The position numbers were made by a program, and so were the translations under genes. DNA of 64,000 bases from Sphingomonas anseongensis. Its GTDB lineage: Bacteria > Pseudomonadota > Alphaproteobacteria > Sphingomonadales > Sphingomonadaceae. This document shows, one piece after another, positions 57,055-64,000 of this stretch (position 1 is the first letter of the stretch; each line of letters opens with the position of its first letter). Where the stretch lies: contig NZ_JAMGBC010000001.1 of NCBI RefSeq assembly GCF_023516495.1, positions 1,364,001-1,428,000 of the forward strand, given 5' to 3'. The notes below the pieces were generated by a model, which was given only the letters and a program-made list of their open reading frames with translations, did no database searches and had not been told where the DNA came from.

Positions 57055-57413
57055 TGCGGGAGATATCCCCACTCGCCGGAGCGCTCTCGGGCCTGTGCCC
57101 ACGCTGCAAGTCCAAGACTTTGTTCGCTGGATGGGTGCGCTTCGCTGACTCCTGCCGCGCCTGCGACCTTGATTTCTCGAGCTTCAATGTCGGCGACGGA
57201 CCGGCGGCTTTCCTGATCCTCATCATCGGCGCGATCCTCGTCGCCGCCGCGCTCACCGTCGACGGCATGTTCTCGCCGCCCTGGTGGGTTCACATCGTCT
57301 GGATCCCGATCGGAATTGGCCTGACAGTCATGGGCCTGCGCTGGGCAAAGGCGCTGCTTCTGACGCAGGAATACATCCACCGGGCGCGCGAAGGACGCAT
57401 TTCCGACAAATGA
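57054..57413 (+). CDS. DUF983 membrane protein with zinc-ribbon-like motif
   Basis: A 119-residue protein from GTG 57054, overlapping the ctaE stop by one base. The N-terminal Cys pairs LCPRCKSK and SCRACDLDFS are the DUF983 signature and could bind zinc. Two transmembrane helices follow (FLILIIGAILVAAALTV and WVHIVWIPIGIGLTVMG). DUF983 genes are standard members of alphaproteobacterial cta operons but their function is unknown. It overlaps surf1 by four bases. Confidence 0.88.
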   Translation: MREISPLAGALSGLCPRCKSKTLFAGWVRFADSCRACDLDFSSFNVGDGPAAFLILIIGAILVAAALTVDGMFSPPWWVHIVWIPIGIGLTVMGLRWAKALLLTQEYIHRAREGRISDK

Positions 57414-57991
57414 AGCGCGTTCCGATCTTCGCGACGCTTCTGGTGGCCCTGGCCGTTGCGACGATGATCGCGCTCGGCGTGTGGCAAATCAGCCGCGGTT
57501 ACTGGAAGGATCAGCTGATCCACCAATATACGACCGCACAGAAGCTTCCGCCGATCAGCTTCCCGACGGCACCGTACAAAGGCGAGCTTCCGCTGTTCCG
57601 CTGGGCGACCGGTTTTTGCGTGAAGCCGGACGCCCACCGGGCGATCGCCGGCCGGAACCGTCAGGGCGAGACCGGCTACGTGCATATCATCCAATGCTCC
57701 ACCGGCGCGGAAGGACCGGGAATGGCCGTGGAGATCGGCTGGTCAGAGGATCCGAACGCCAAATATCGGTGGGCGGGCGGCCCGGTCAGCGGAATGATCG
57801 CGCCCGACCGACAGCAGCGAATCCGGCTGGTGGCCGCATCCGCTCCGCCCGGGCTTCAGCCGGCCGCCCCGCCGTCGATCGAGTCGATCCCAAACAACCA
57901 CCGGTCTTACGCTTTCCAGTGGTTTGCCTTCGCTCTGGTCGCCCTCGTCATCTACTTCCTTGCGCTGCGGAAGCGCTTCCGCCCCGAGTGA
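57410..57991 (+). CDS. SURF1 family oxidase assembly protein
   Basis: A 193-residue protein with an N-terminal helix (IFATLLVALAVATMIALGVW), a periplasmic domain and a C-terminal helix (YAFQWFAFALVALVIYFLALRKRF). The NNHRSYAFQWF end is the SURF1 signature; the first-helix motif LGVWQISRGYWKDQLI fits too. The body is shorter than average and lacks an obvious GYRV-type loop, so it belongs to the short alphaproteobacterial SURF1 group. It has a role in heme a insertion. Overlaps both neighbours by four bases. Confidence 0.88.
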   Translation: MKRVPIFATLLVALAVATMIALGVWQISRGYWKDQLIHQYTTAQKLPPISFPTAPYKGELPLFRWATGFCVKPDAHRAIAGRNRQGETGYVHIIQCSTGAEGPGMAVEIGWSEDPNAKYRWAGGPVSGMIAPDRQQRIRLVAASAPPGLQPAAPPSIESIPNNHRSYAFQWFAFALVALVIYFLALRKRFRPE

Positions 57992-58854
57992 GCGGGGAGC
58001 TTGCAACCCTGGTCGCCGAGCCCTGGGAGGACTGGGCCCTCATCGATTGCGGCAACGGCCAGAAGCTCGAGCGCTACGGGCCCTTCACCGTCGCCAGGCC
58101 TGAGCCGCAGGCGATGTGGGCGCCTGCACGCGAGCAGTGGGACCCCGACGCCACCTTCGTCCCCGGCTCCGACGAGGAAGGCGGCGGACGCTGGGTCCAG
58201 CACCGGCCCGTCCCTCGGCAATGGGAGCTTTCGCGCGGGCCCGTGCGGTTCAACGCGTCGCTGACGCCGTTCCGGCATCTCGGCTTCTTTCCGGACATGG
58301 CACCGCAGTGGGACTGGATGCGCGAGCGCGCTGCCGACTCCGACATCCTCAACCTGTTCGGCTACACGGGCGTCGGCACTTTGCTCCTGAGCGAGGCGGG
58401 GGCGCGGATGGTGCACGTCGACGCATCGAAGAAATCAGTCGAGCAGGGCAAGGAGAATTCCGCCTTGTCCGGCCTCGCCGACCGGCCGATCCGCTGGATG
58501 GTCGACGATGCGTCCAAGTTCACCGCTCGCGAGGTTCGACGCGGCCGGCGTTATGACGGAATCCTGCTCGATCCGCCCAAGTTCGGGCGCGGGCCGACGG
58601 GCGAGGTTTGGCGGCTCGAGGAAAATCTCGCCCCCCTGCTGTCCGACTGCCGCAAGCTGCTGGACGAGAACAGCCGCTTCCTGGTTCTGACGGTCTATGC
58701 GGTGCGCATGTCGGCGCTGGCGATCGGCGAGCTCGTCAGACAGGTGCTCGGCGACCTCGGAGGCACCGTCGAGACAGGCGAGATGGCTGTAAGGGAAGAA
58801 GCGCGCGGATTGCTTCTGCCGACCGCGATTTTCGCTCGTTGGTCACGTGAGTGA
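57988..58854 (+). CDS. Class I SAM-dependent methyltransferase (RlmI-like rRNA methyltransferase)
   Basis: A 288-residue enzyme from GTG 57988. SAM-binding motif I is ILNLFGYTGVGTLLLSEAGA, followed by VHVDASKKSVEQGKENSALSGL and the catalytic YDGILLDPPKFGRGPTGEVW, as in RlmI/RlmK-type 23S rRNA methyltransferases. The N-terminal PUA-like part is shortened. It ends the cta operon and overlaps surf1 by four bases. Substrate is inferred from the DPPKFGRGP motif. Confidence 0.85.
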   Translation: MSGELATLVAEPWEDWALIDCGNGQKLERYGPFTVARPEPQAMWAPAREQWDPDATFVPGSDEEGGGRWVQHRPVPRQWELSRGPVRFNASLTPFRHLGFFPDMAPQWDWMRERAADSDILNLFGYTGVGTLLLSEAGARMVHVDASKKSVEQGKENSALSGLADRPIRWMVDDASKFTAREVRRGRRYDGILLDPPKFGRGPTGEVWRLEENLAPLLSDCRKLLDENSRFLVLTVYAVRMSALAIGELVRQVLGDLGGTVETGEMAVREEARGLLLPTAIFARWSRE

Positions 58855-58892
58855 CCGCTTTGAGGGACTGCCCCCGGCAGTCCCTGTCGCGT

Positions 58893-59531
58893 TCAAGTCC
58901 TAGAAGCTCGAATCGCCGCGCCGGCGACGAACGGCGCGCCCGCCACCAGCAGCAGGGCCACGGCACTTTCCAGCAATAGCGCGCCCGAGCCTGGATCACT
59001 CGAAGCGGCGGCTCCGAAAATCAGGAGCGGAATCGCCAGCGGCAAGAGCAATAGTCCCGCGAGCGAGCCCGCGCGCGGGAGCCCGGCGGTCAAAGCGGCG
59101 ACCGCGACAGCCATGGCGGCGAGGCCGAGGCTGCCTATGCCGAGTGCGAGAAGGAGCCTCGGAAGCTGGTCCGGCGGAAGCCGTAACAGCAGGGCTCCGA
59201 CCGCGGCGCTGACGAGAAGCAGCGGCCCGAAGGACAGCCAGTGGCCCGCGACCTTCGCGGCGGCGATGCTTTCGTCGGCGACTCCGCGGACGAACAACTG
59301 ATCCAGGACTCCGTCCGCGCGGTCCGGCTCGATCAGCCGCTCTATCGGCAGGAGCGCGGCGGTCAGCGCTGCAATCCACAGGGCGCCCGCCGCGATCCGG
59401 GCCAGCAGCCGCGAATCCGGCCCGACCGCGAAGGGAACGAGGACCGCGACGAGCAGGAAGAAGGCGGCAGGCAGCCACGCCGGGCCGCTGAACCCGCGGC
59501 GGACCTCGCGAGCGATGACACGCCCGATCAC
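58893..59531 (-). CDS. ccmB: Heme exporter protein CcmB
   Basis: A 212-residue membrane protein with six helices. It begins IGRVIAREVRRGFSGPAWLPAAFFLLVAVLVPFAVGPD and has the family segment ERLIEPDRADGVLDQLFVRG. CcmB and CcmA form the ABC module for cytochrome c maturation. GTG 59531 overlaps the ccmA stop. The other ccm genes are not found downstream in this window, so they are elsewhere. Confidence 0.93.
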   Translation of the reverse strand: MIGRVIAREVRRGFSGPAWLPAAFFLLVAVLVPFAVGPDSRLLARIAAGALWIAALTAALLPIERLIEPDRADGVLDQLFVRGVADESIAAAKVAGHWLSFGPLLLVSAAVGALLLRLPPDQLPRLLLALGIGSLGLAAMAVAVAALTAGLPRAGSLAGLLLLPLAIPLLIFGAAASSDPGSGALLLESAVALLLVAGAPFVAGAAIRASRT

Positions 59532-60079
59532 CGGCCGAGCTCCAGCGGCCGCCATTCGCCGGGAAGCGCCAGATGCGAAGCGGCGACGACCGCTCCGCCG
59601 CCCGAGCGGTGCTTGGCGATAAGTCCGCCGAGGAGGTCCACCGAAGGCGAGTCCAGCCCATTGGCCGGTTCGTCCAGAAGCCATAGGGGCGAACCCGATG
59701 CAGCGACGCGCGCGAGCGACGCGCGCTTCGCTTGGCCAGCCGACAGCAGCCGCACCGGCACCTGGTCCAGCGCGTGGAGACCGAGCGCGGAAAGCGCCTC
59801 GACAACGCATCCGCCCCAGAAGGACAGGGCGCGGCGCAACGGAAGCTCCGGGTCGAGCGCGAGGTTGTCGTCGGCAATCGCCACCTCTGCCGCTTCGACC
59901 GTTCCGCGGCTCGGGTGAAGAAGCCCGGCCGCGAGCCGAAGCAGGCTGGACTTCCCGCTTCCGTTTGGCCCGGCGACGTGGAGCGCGTCGCCCGGAGCGA
60001 GCTCGAGGCTCAGATCCTCGAACAGGAGCCGTCCACCGCGGCTGCAAGCCACGCCGTCGAACCGAAGGAGTGTCGTCAC
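59528..60079 (-). CDS. ccmA: Heme exporter ATP-binding protein CcmA
   Basis: A 183-residue ABC ATPase from GTG 60079. Walker A is GPNGSGKSS (residues 37-45), the signature is LLSAGQAKRASLAR and Walker B LWLLDEPANGLD; all are intact. It drives the CcmAB complex that releases holo-CcmE during cytochrome c maturation. The start overlaps the stop of the metallopeptidase gene (GTGA), and the end overlaps ccmB. Confidence 0.94.
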   Translation of the reverse strand: MTTLLRFDGVACSRGGRLLFEDLSLELAPGDALHVAGPNGSGKSSLLRLAAGLLHPSRGTVEAAEVAIADDNLALDPELPLRRALSFWGGCVVEALSALGLHALDQVPVRLLSAGQAKRASLARVAASGSPLWLLDEPANGLDSPSVDLLGGLIAKHRSGGGAVVAASHLALPGEWRPLELGR

Positions 60080-60474
60080 TCTGCCGCTTCCTCGAGTGCG
60101 TGGATGTCGTCGTCGGACAGGCCGAAATGGTGGCCGACCTCGTGGATCAGCACATGGGCGACGAGGTGCTCCAGTGTCTCCTCGCCGTCTGCCCATTCGT
60201 CGAGGATCGGCCGGCGGTAGAGGAAGATCCGCTCTGGCAAAGTCCCGGACTGCTCGACACTCCGCTCGGTCAGCGGAATGCCCTCATAGAGGCCGCTCAG
60301 GTCGAACGGATCGTCGATCCCCATCTGCCGAAGCGTTTCGTCGTCGGCAAAATCATGGACCAGCAGGACGATGTCGCCGATGCTTGTCGAGAATGGCTCC
60401 GGAAGCCGCTCGAGCGCCGCGCGCGCGAGTGCTTCGATCTCGTCGGCCGAGGGCGGTTGTCCGAAGCTTCGCAT
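60076..60474 (-). CDS. Zinicin-like metallopeptidase family protein (DUF1025 type)
   Basis: A 132-residue small protein with the zinc motif IHEVGHHFGLSDDDIHALE at the C-terminus (HEVGH plus a further His) and the family segment YEGIPLTERSVEQSGTLPERIFLYRRPILDEW. Many alphaproteobacteria carry this gene. ATG 60474 is chosen; longer starts reach 60561. It overlaps ccmA by four bases, so it is the first gene of a three-gene leftward operon. Target unknown. Confidence 0.82.
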   Translation of the reverse strand: MRSFGQPPSADEIEALARAALERLPEPFSTSIGDIVLLVHDFADDETLRQMGIDDPFDLSGLYEGIPLTERSVEQSGTLPERIFLYRRPILDEWADGEETLEHLVAHVLIHEVGHHFGLSDDDIHALEEAAE

Positions 60475-60563
60475 CGGCGCTCGGCATAGGGGCAGGAGCA
60501 TCTGCGCGGCAAGCTTGCCCGCTTGCGGACATGACCCTATCTGGGCGACCTTCCAGTGCATGC

Positions 60564-60654
60564 GGAGCGGTGGCCGAGTGGTCGAAGGCGCTCGCCTGGA
60601 AAGTGAGTATACGGCAAAACCGTATCGAGGGTTCGAATCCCTCCCGCTCCGCCA
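60564..60654 (+). tRNA. tRNA-Ser (anticodon GGA)
   Basis: The acceptor arms ggagcgg (60564-60570) and ccgctcc (60644-60650) pair over seven bases, with discriminator G and an encoded CCA end (60652-60654). The D loop is class-II Ser type (gccgagtggtcgaaggc), the anticodon loop is ctGGAaa, and the long variable arm gtgagtatacggcaaaaccgtat is followed by the ggttcgaatcc T arm. Confidence 0.97.
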
Positions 60655-60710
60655 CCCACCGGGCTAACGGGTCTCTCCTTTGGGCGGCTTCGCCTTTAGC
60701 AAAGCCTCGC

Positions 60711-60737
60711 GCGACAGGCCTCGTCTCCGCCTGTCGC
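60711..60737. terminator. Strong hairpin between tRNA-Ser and CHAT gene
   Basis: Perfect nine-base arms gcgacaggc and gcctgtcgc with a nine-base loop, between the convergent tRNA and CHAT genes. There is no clean T-run, so a transcription stop for one or both units is probable but not certain. Confidence 0.45.
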
Positions 60738-60750
60738 TACCCCGCTTCTC

Positions 60751-63700
60751 TCAGTGCTTCTGCGCGAGCTGCGTCTTTGCCCTAATGATCGGCGTATCGC
60801 CGTCCCCGACAGCGGCGAAGGCCGACCAATAAAATGGGTGCGACGTGTTTGCGTCGTCCATCAATTTTTCTTCAGAAAGCCGCAGGGCCGTCACCGTTGG
60901 CGTTCCGGGCGTCGTGGAAAACAGCCCGGTAATCAGCCGCTGGGTTGCGTCAAAATCGTCCGGCACCGGCCAGTGGCTGGCTATGACCAGACGTCCGCCT
61001 GCGCCGACGAACGCACGAACGAGGCCGTCAAGCGCCACATCGCCGCCTGTGCTGAGGCCAGCGCTCTGAGTTGCGAGCGCGGTCGCCGTCCCGGCTGTGT
61101 CGCACGCCGAGAGAAGGACGATATCGGCGTCCAGCTTGAGATCGAAGATGTCACGGAAGGTCAGGAGCCCGTCCGAGCCCTGGCCGCCAAAACTCGTGAG
61201 AAGTGCTGGCTGCGTCGGGCACTTAGGCCTTGCGGCGGTCACTACACCGTGCGTTGCGAAGTGGATGATCCGATATTCATTGAGGTCGGTGCGTGACGCG
61301 ATCGCAGTGTCGGTAAAGCCATCGCCGGTGACGATCTGGACTCCGGCCGGATCGACCCGTGACATGATGTCGCCCGCGATATGGAGTTCACGGTCGGAAA
61401 TCGGGCGCTGCCACGACGAAAGCGGGAGGATGCAATCGCGGTCGGCCTCGATGGGAATGAATTCGGCTCCGGCTGCAGGGGTCGTGTTATGCCCAAGGCC
61501 GAGATATTCCTTGGATCCGGCGGCCGGTGGAGCGCGCCGGAGCTCCACGAAGGAGTGCGGCGAGACCGCCGTGCTGATATCGCGGCCGCGTCCGAACCAG
61601 TGGATCCCCGTGAAATCGAAATCCGCGTCCGGGTTGGCCTTGACGCGGTTCGCGTAGAGATCGACCGACGCTTGATCGACGACGAGCGGATTCGGCGGCA
61701 TTCGAAGCATCGCTCCATCGGGCTCGAAGATCAGGTGCCGCACTTCCTTAAGTTCGGCGTCGAACGGGCCGAACAACTCCGTGTATAGCTTGTGCGCGAG
61801 CGGAACGTCGTACGCGTAAGTGACCTGCTGTCCCTTCTCGACGGTCGCAATCGTGTCTCGAAGCGAATTCACCTGCTCGTCCAGTTCTTTCGCGGTGAGC
61901 GCGAGCTTCATGGCCCGGGCGGAGCTGGGAGTTGCGAGCATCGCGTAGATGCTGTCTTCCACGATCGTCATGCGGAAATAGGCTTCGCCAGGTCTCAGCG
62001 CCTTCTGCAGGTCGGCAAGGGACAGGACGTCGCTGGAAACGGCGCGATAGCGGGGGAAGCTTGCAAGCGACGCCTGGGTCGCAACCTCGCCCTTGCGCGC
62101 GACGTCCAAGTCAGCGGCGAGCACACGCATCTTCGTTAGGTCCTCGGGCGACGGATGCGCGAGATCACGCAGATGGGCGAGCGCGATCCGCGTCCGCTCT
62201 ACCTGACGTGTCAGCGTTACCGCCTGGCGGAAGAGGCGTGACGCTTCATCGGTGCCACCGCTCAGCTCACGAGCGAGTACAGCCTGGGTCTGGGCGAGAC
62301 CGGGACGCATCATCAACTGCGTCGTCGCGAAAAGCTCATCCGTCGCCGCCGGATCGCCCTCTTTCTTGAGAAGAATGTCGACATAAGGCCGAAGCACCCG
62401 GGCAAAGGACGGCGGGAGGTCATTCGCATCGGTCTGCGAGTGCACGATGTCGCGGAACATCGCCTCGGCCGCGGATGCCTGGCCGGAACGCGCAAGGAAA
62501 CCGGCCAGACGTGCCTGTGTGTTGAGAAGCGCAGCAGACCCAGGGTAATTTTCTTCGAGGATCGCTACGCCTTGCCGGTAGAGCCGGTCCGCCTCGGCAT
62601 TGTTACCGCTCTGCTCGGCAATAGCGGCGAGATCGTCAGCTATTTGCGCTCGCATCCAAGCGATAGAAGCTACACGGCCGCCGCGCACGGCCTGGAGCCT
62701 CGCATCGGCCTCACGAAGAGCAGAGCTGGCGCCTGCGAAATCGCCCTCGACGCGAAGCGACGTGCCGCGGAGCTGCAGCGCCTGTCCGTCGAGGATGTCG
62801 GCTTTCTCTTCGGGAAGAAGTTGGTCCGACGCGCCTCCGAGCTGCCCTGCAAGATTGGATTCCGAGTTCAAGCGTTTGGAGATGACGGAGTTGATTTTCA
62901 GATTTGCCTTACCGGCCGGGGCCGACGCAGATGTGAAGGATGGGACAGGCTTCTCGAGCTCCTTCAGAGCATCAGCCGCATGGCCCTGGTTGAGGACGTG
63001 CATAGCGCGGTAGTTGCGCAGCCGCCGTCCTTCGAGCGGATCCCCGCGCACAAAGGCCGCTGCTCGAGAGAACAGCGAATCCGCTTCGGCAAAACGGCTT
63101 AGATTCGACTTCTGAAGCGCCTCGTTGATGAGGGCTTCGGCGCGGCTGATCGGAGCATTGTCGTCACTGCTTACGGCAGCGAAGAATTCTGCCGCGTCCG
63201 CATAGCTGCCGACGTTGTTGCGCCGATAGGCCTCGGCCAGGGCCCGGGTCGGATCGAGAGTCCCGGCCTGCACTCGAGCAAAAGCCGCCGGGTCGCCTGC
63301 GCCCGTCGTTGCGATCGACACTTCGCCGTCGACCAGCTTGTCGGCGATGATGCTTCTCAACCCGAGCTGGAGCGCGCTGTCGTAACCGGCCAACCCTTCA
63401 GCGGCGAAGTACTGCTTGCCTTTGCGATATTCGTAGACCCTGTAGCCCACGTTCGCATCGTTGAGCTTGCACTCGGTAATTTGGACTGGTCCGAGCGTCT
63501 CGACGGCGCCCGCATGCGCTGCGCCGCAGGTAACTTCCTTGGTCCGGGCCGCGGAAAGCCGCGCCTCCGCATTGCCGCTCCGCATGTCGTAGAGCTTGCC
63601 GATGGGCAACGCCGCGTCCCGGCACGTGATGACATAAGCGGCGTCGAACATGGCGCTGAGCGTCGGGTCGTTGGCGGCCGGCTGCGCCGAACAATAGCTG

Positions 63701-63816
63701 GAACCGCTTGTCCCGATACGGAAGCTGTCGCGGACGCTGAGCGGCGCGGCGCTTCCCGTCGGAGCAATCGCCAGGGACGAAAGCGCGGCAGCAAGTGCAA
63801 AACCAGACTTGCGCAT
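60751..63816 (-). CDS. Exported TPR protein with C-terminal CHAT (caspase-like) protease domain
   Basis: A 1021-residue protein with a signal peptide (KSGFALAAALSSLAIAPTGSAA). Residues 180-500 hold TPR-type helices (YADAAEFFAAVSS, ADRLYRQGVAILEENYPG). From about residue 700 a CHAT domain carries the caspase-like dyad: His856 in RIIHFATHGVV and Cys905 in IVLLSACDTAG. Relatives of this TPR-CHAT layout act as peptidases, some in defence, but this one is predicted to be secreted. The gene starts 11 bases after the stop of an acidic protein gene, so the two form an operon. Substrate unknown. Confidence 0.87.
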   Translation of the reverse strand: MRKSGFALAAALSSLAIAPTGSAAPLSVRDSFRIGTSGSSYCSAQPAANDPTLSAMFDAAYVITCRDAALPIGKLYDMRSGNAEARLSAARTKEVTCGAAHAGAVETLGPVQITECKLNDANVGYRVYEYRKGKQYFAAEGLAGYDSALQLGLRSIIADKLVDGEVSIATTGAGDPAAFARVQAGTLDPTRALAEAYRRNNVGSYADAAEFFAAVSSDDNAPISRAEALINEALQKSNLSRFAEADSLFSRAAAFVRGDPLEGRRLRNYRAMHVLNQGHAADALKELEKPVPSFTSASAPAGKANLKINSVISKRLNSESNLAGQLGGASDQLLPEEKADILDGQALQLRGTSLRVEGDFAGASSALREADARLQAVRGGRVASIAWMRAQIADDLAAIAEQSGNNAEADRLYRQGVAILEENYPGSAALLNTQARLAGFLARSGQASAAEAMFRDIVHSQTDANDLPPSFARVLRPYVDILLKKEGDPAATDELFATTQLMMRPGLAQTQAVLARELSGGTDEASRLFRQAVTLTRQVERTRIALAHLRDLAHPSPEDLTKMRVLAADLDVARKGEVATQASLASFPRYRAVSSDVLSLADLQKALRPGEAYFRMTIVEDSIYAMLATPSSARAMKLALTAKELDEQVNSLRDTIATVEKGQQVTYAYDVPLAHKLYTELFGPFDAELKEVRHLIFEPDGAMLRMPPNPLVVDQASVDLYANRVKANPDADFDFTGIHWFGRGRDISTAVSPHSFVELRRAPPAAGSKEYLGLGHNTTPAAGAEFIPIEADRDCILPLSSWQRPISDRELHIAGDIMSRVDPAGVQIVTGDGFTDTAIASRTDLNEYRIIHFATHGVVTAARPKCPTQPALLTSFGGQGSDGLLTFRDIFDLKLDADIVLLSACDTAGTATALATQSAGLSTGGDVALDGLVRAFVGAGGRLVIASHWPVPDDFDATQRLITGLFSTTPGTPTVTALRLSEEKLMDDANTSHPFYWSAFAAVGDGDTPIIRAKTQLAQKH

Positions 63817-63827
63817 AATTAACTCCG

Positions 63828-64000
63828 TCAGTTCGGCCCGCCGGGGCCGTCGTTTCCGCTCGTAATGGGTTCGTCGATGATCTCGTTGGTCTGCAGCGGC
63901 GACGTATTGATGAGGTGCGCCGAAGCGTCGACGGAGCTGTCGCCTTCTGCGCTGTCCTCATCCTCGTCATCCGCTGAATCGTCGCTCTGTTCGGTCGACT
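63828..64000 (-). CDS. C-terminal part of an acidic protein upstream of the CHAT gene (cut by window edge)
   Basis: The frame is open from the right window edge to TGA at 63828-63830, about 57 residues. The readable end is acidic (SADDEDEDSAEGD) and finishes HLINTSPLQTNEIIDEPITSG then NDGPGGPN. The LINTSPLQ...IDEP wording resembles the ends of FecR-domain or filamentous-haemagglutinin-like surface proteins that sit next to CHAT genes in sphingomonads; that is a weak inference. It precedes the CHAT gene by 11 bases and is likely co-transcribed. Confidence 0.55.
   Translation of the reverse strand, partial: STEQSDDSADDEDEDSAEGDSSVDASAHLINTSPLQTNEIIDEPITSGNDGPGGPN

Overview
The window looks like a chromosomal segment of a GC-rich alphaproteobacterium, most likely a sphingomonad (Sphingomonas or a close relative). 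This rests on gene content and style: a Suv3-like helicase / S4 protein / 7Fe ferredoxin cluster, a cta cytochrome oxidase operon, MipA and proline-rich OMPs, many GTG/TTG starts, tight ATGA/GTGA overlaps, a perfect CtrA-type TTAA-N7-TTAA site, and short dispersed palindromes of a kind common in alphaproteobacteria. No phage, IS element, CRISPR array or rRNA was seen.

Layout. 1-9.0 kb: end of an outer-membrane barrel gene, a TauE/SafE permease with its TIGR02186 partner, a HerA-like ATPase, a small membrane protein, an M23 peptidase, then helicase, S4 protein and fdxA. 9.1-28.1 kb: MipA-like OMP, then a large surface-polysaccharide locus. A leftward arm carries a UDP-uronate epimerase, cysD and a cysN-cysC fusion. 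A rightward arm carries a nucleotide-sugar dehydrogenase, an SGNH-like/TPR protein, a TPR/glycosyltransferase, the four capsule-export proteins (KpsD/M/T/E types), a TPR/acyltransferase-like protein, a second glycosyltransferase and a sulfotransferase. 28.2-31.7 kb: surface proteins (OMP with Pro-rich tail, EF-hand protein, YadA-type adhesin). 31.8-33.8 kb: TPP riboswitch and thiC. 33.8-46.6 kb: mixed metabolic and regulatory genes, including an Lrp regulator with a dyad operator, aquaporin, a BlaI/M56 pair with twin operators, a two-domain aspartyl protease and several very small proteins. 46.8-50.3 kb: rpsU, FKBP, lepB-acpS-pdxJ-pyrE. 50.4-60.5 kb: cytochrome c oxidase (coxB, ctaD, ctaB, ctaG, ctaE, surf1), ccmAB and a metallopeptidase. 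60.5-64 kb: tRNA-Ser(GGA), a CHAT/TPR protein and the tail of an upstream acidic protein.

The most interesting system is the polysaccharide locus. cysD and cysNC would make PAPS, they share an operon with a uronic-acid epimerase, and the divergent capsule-export operon ends in a PAPS-type sulfotransferase. Together this predicts an exported, sulfated, uronate-containing capsule. Three proteins of the export operon fuse TPR arrays to enzyme-like domains, which is an unusual architecture. All functional statements are from reading the sequence; no database search was run.
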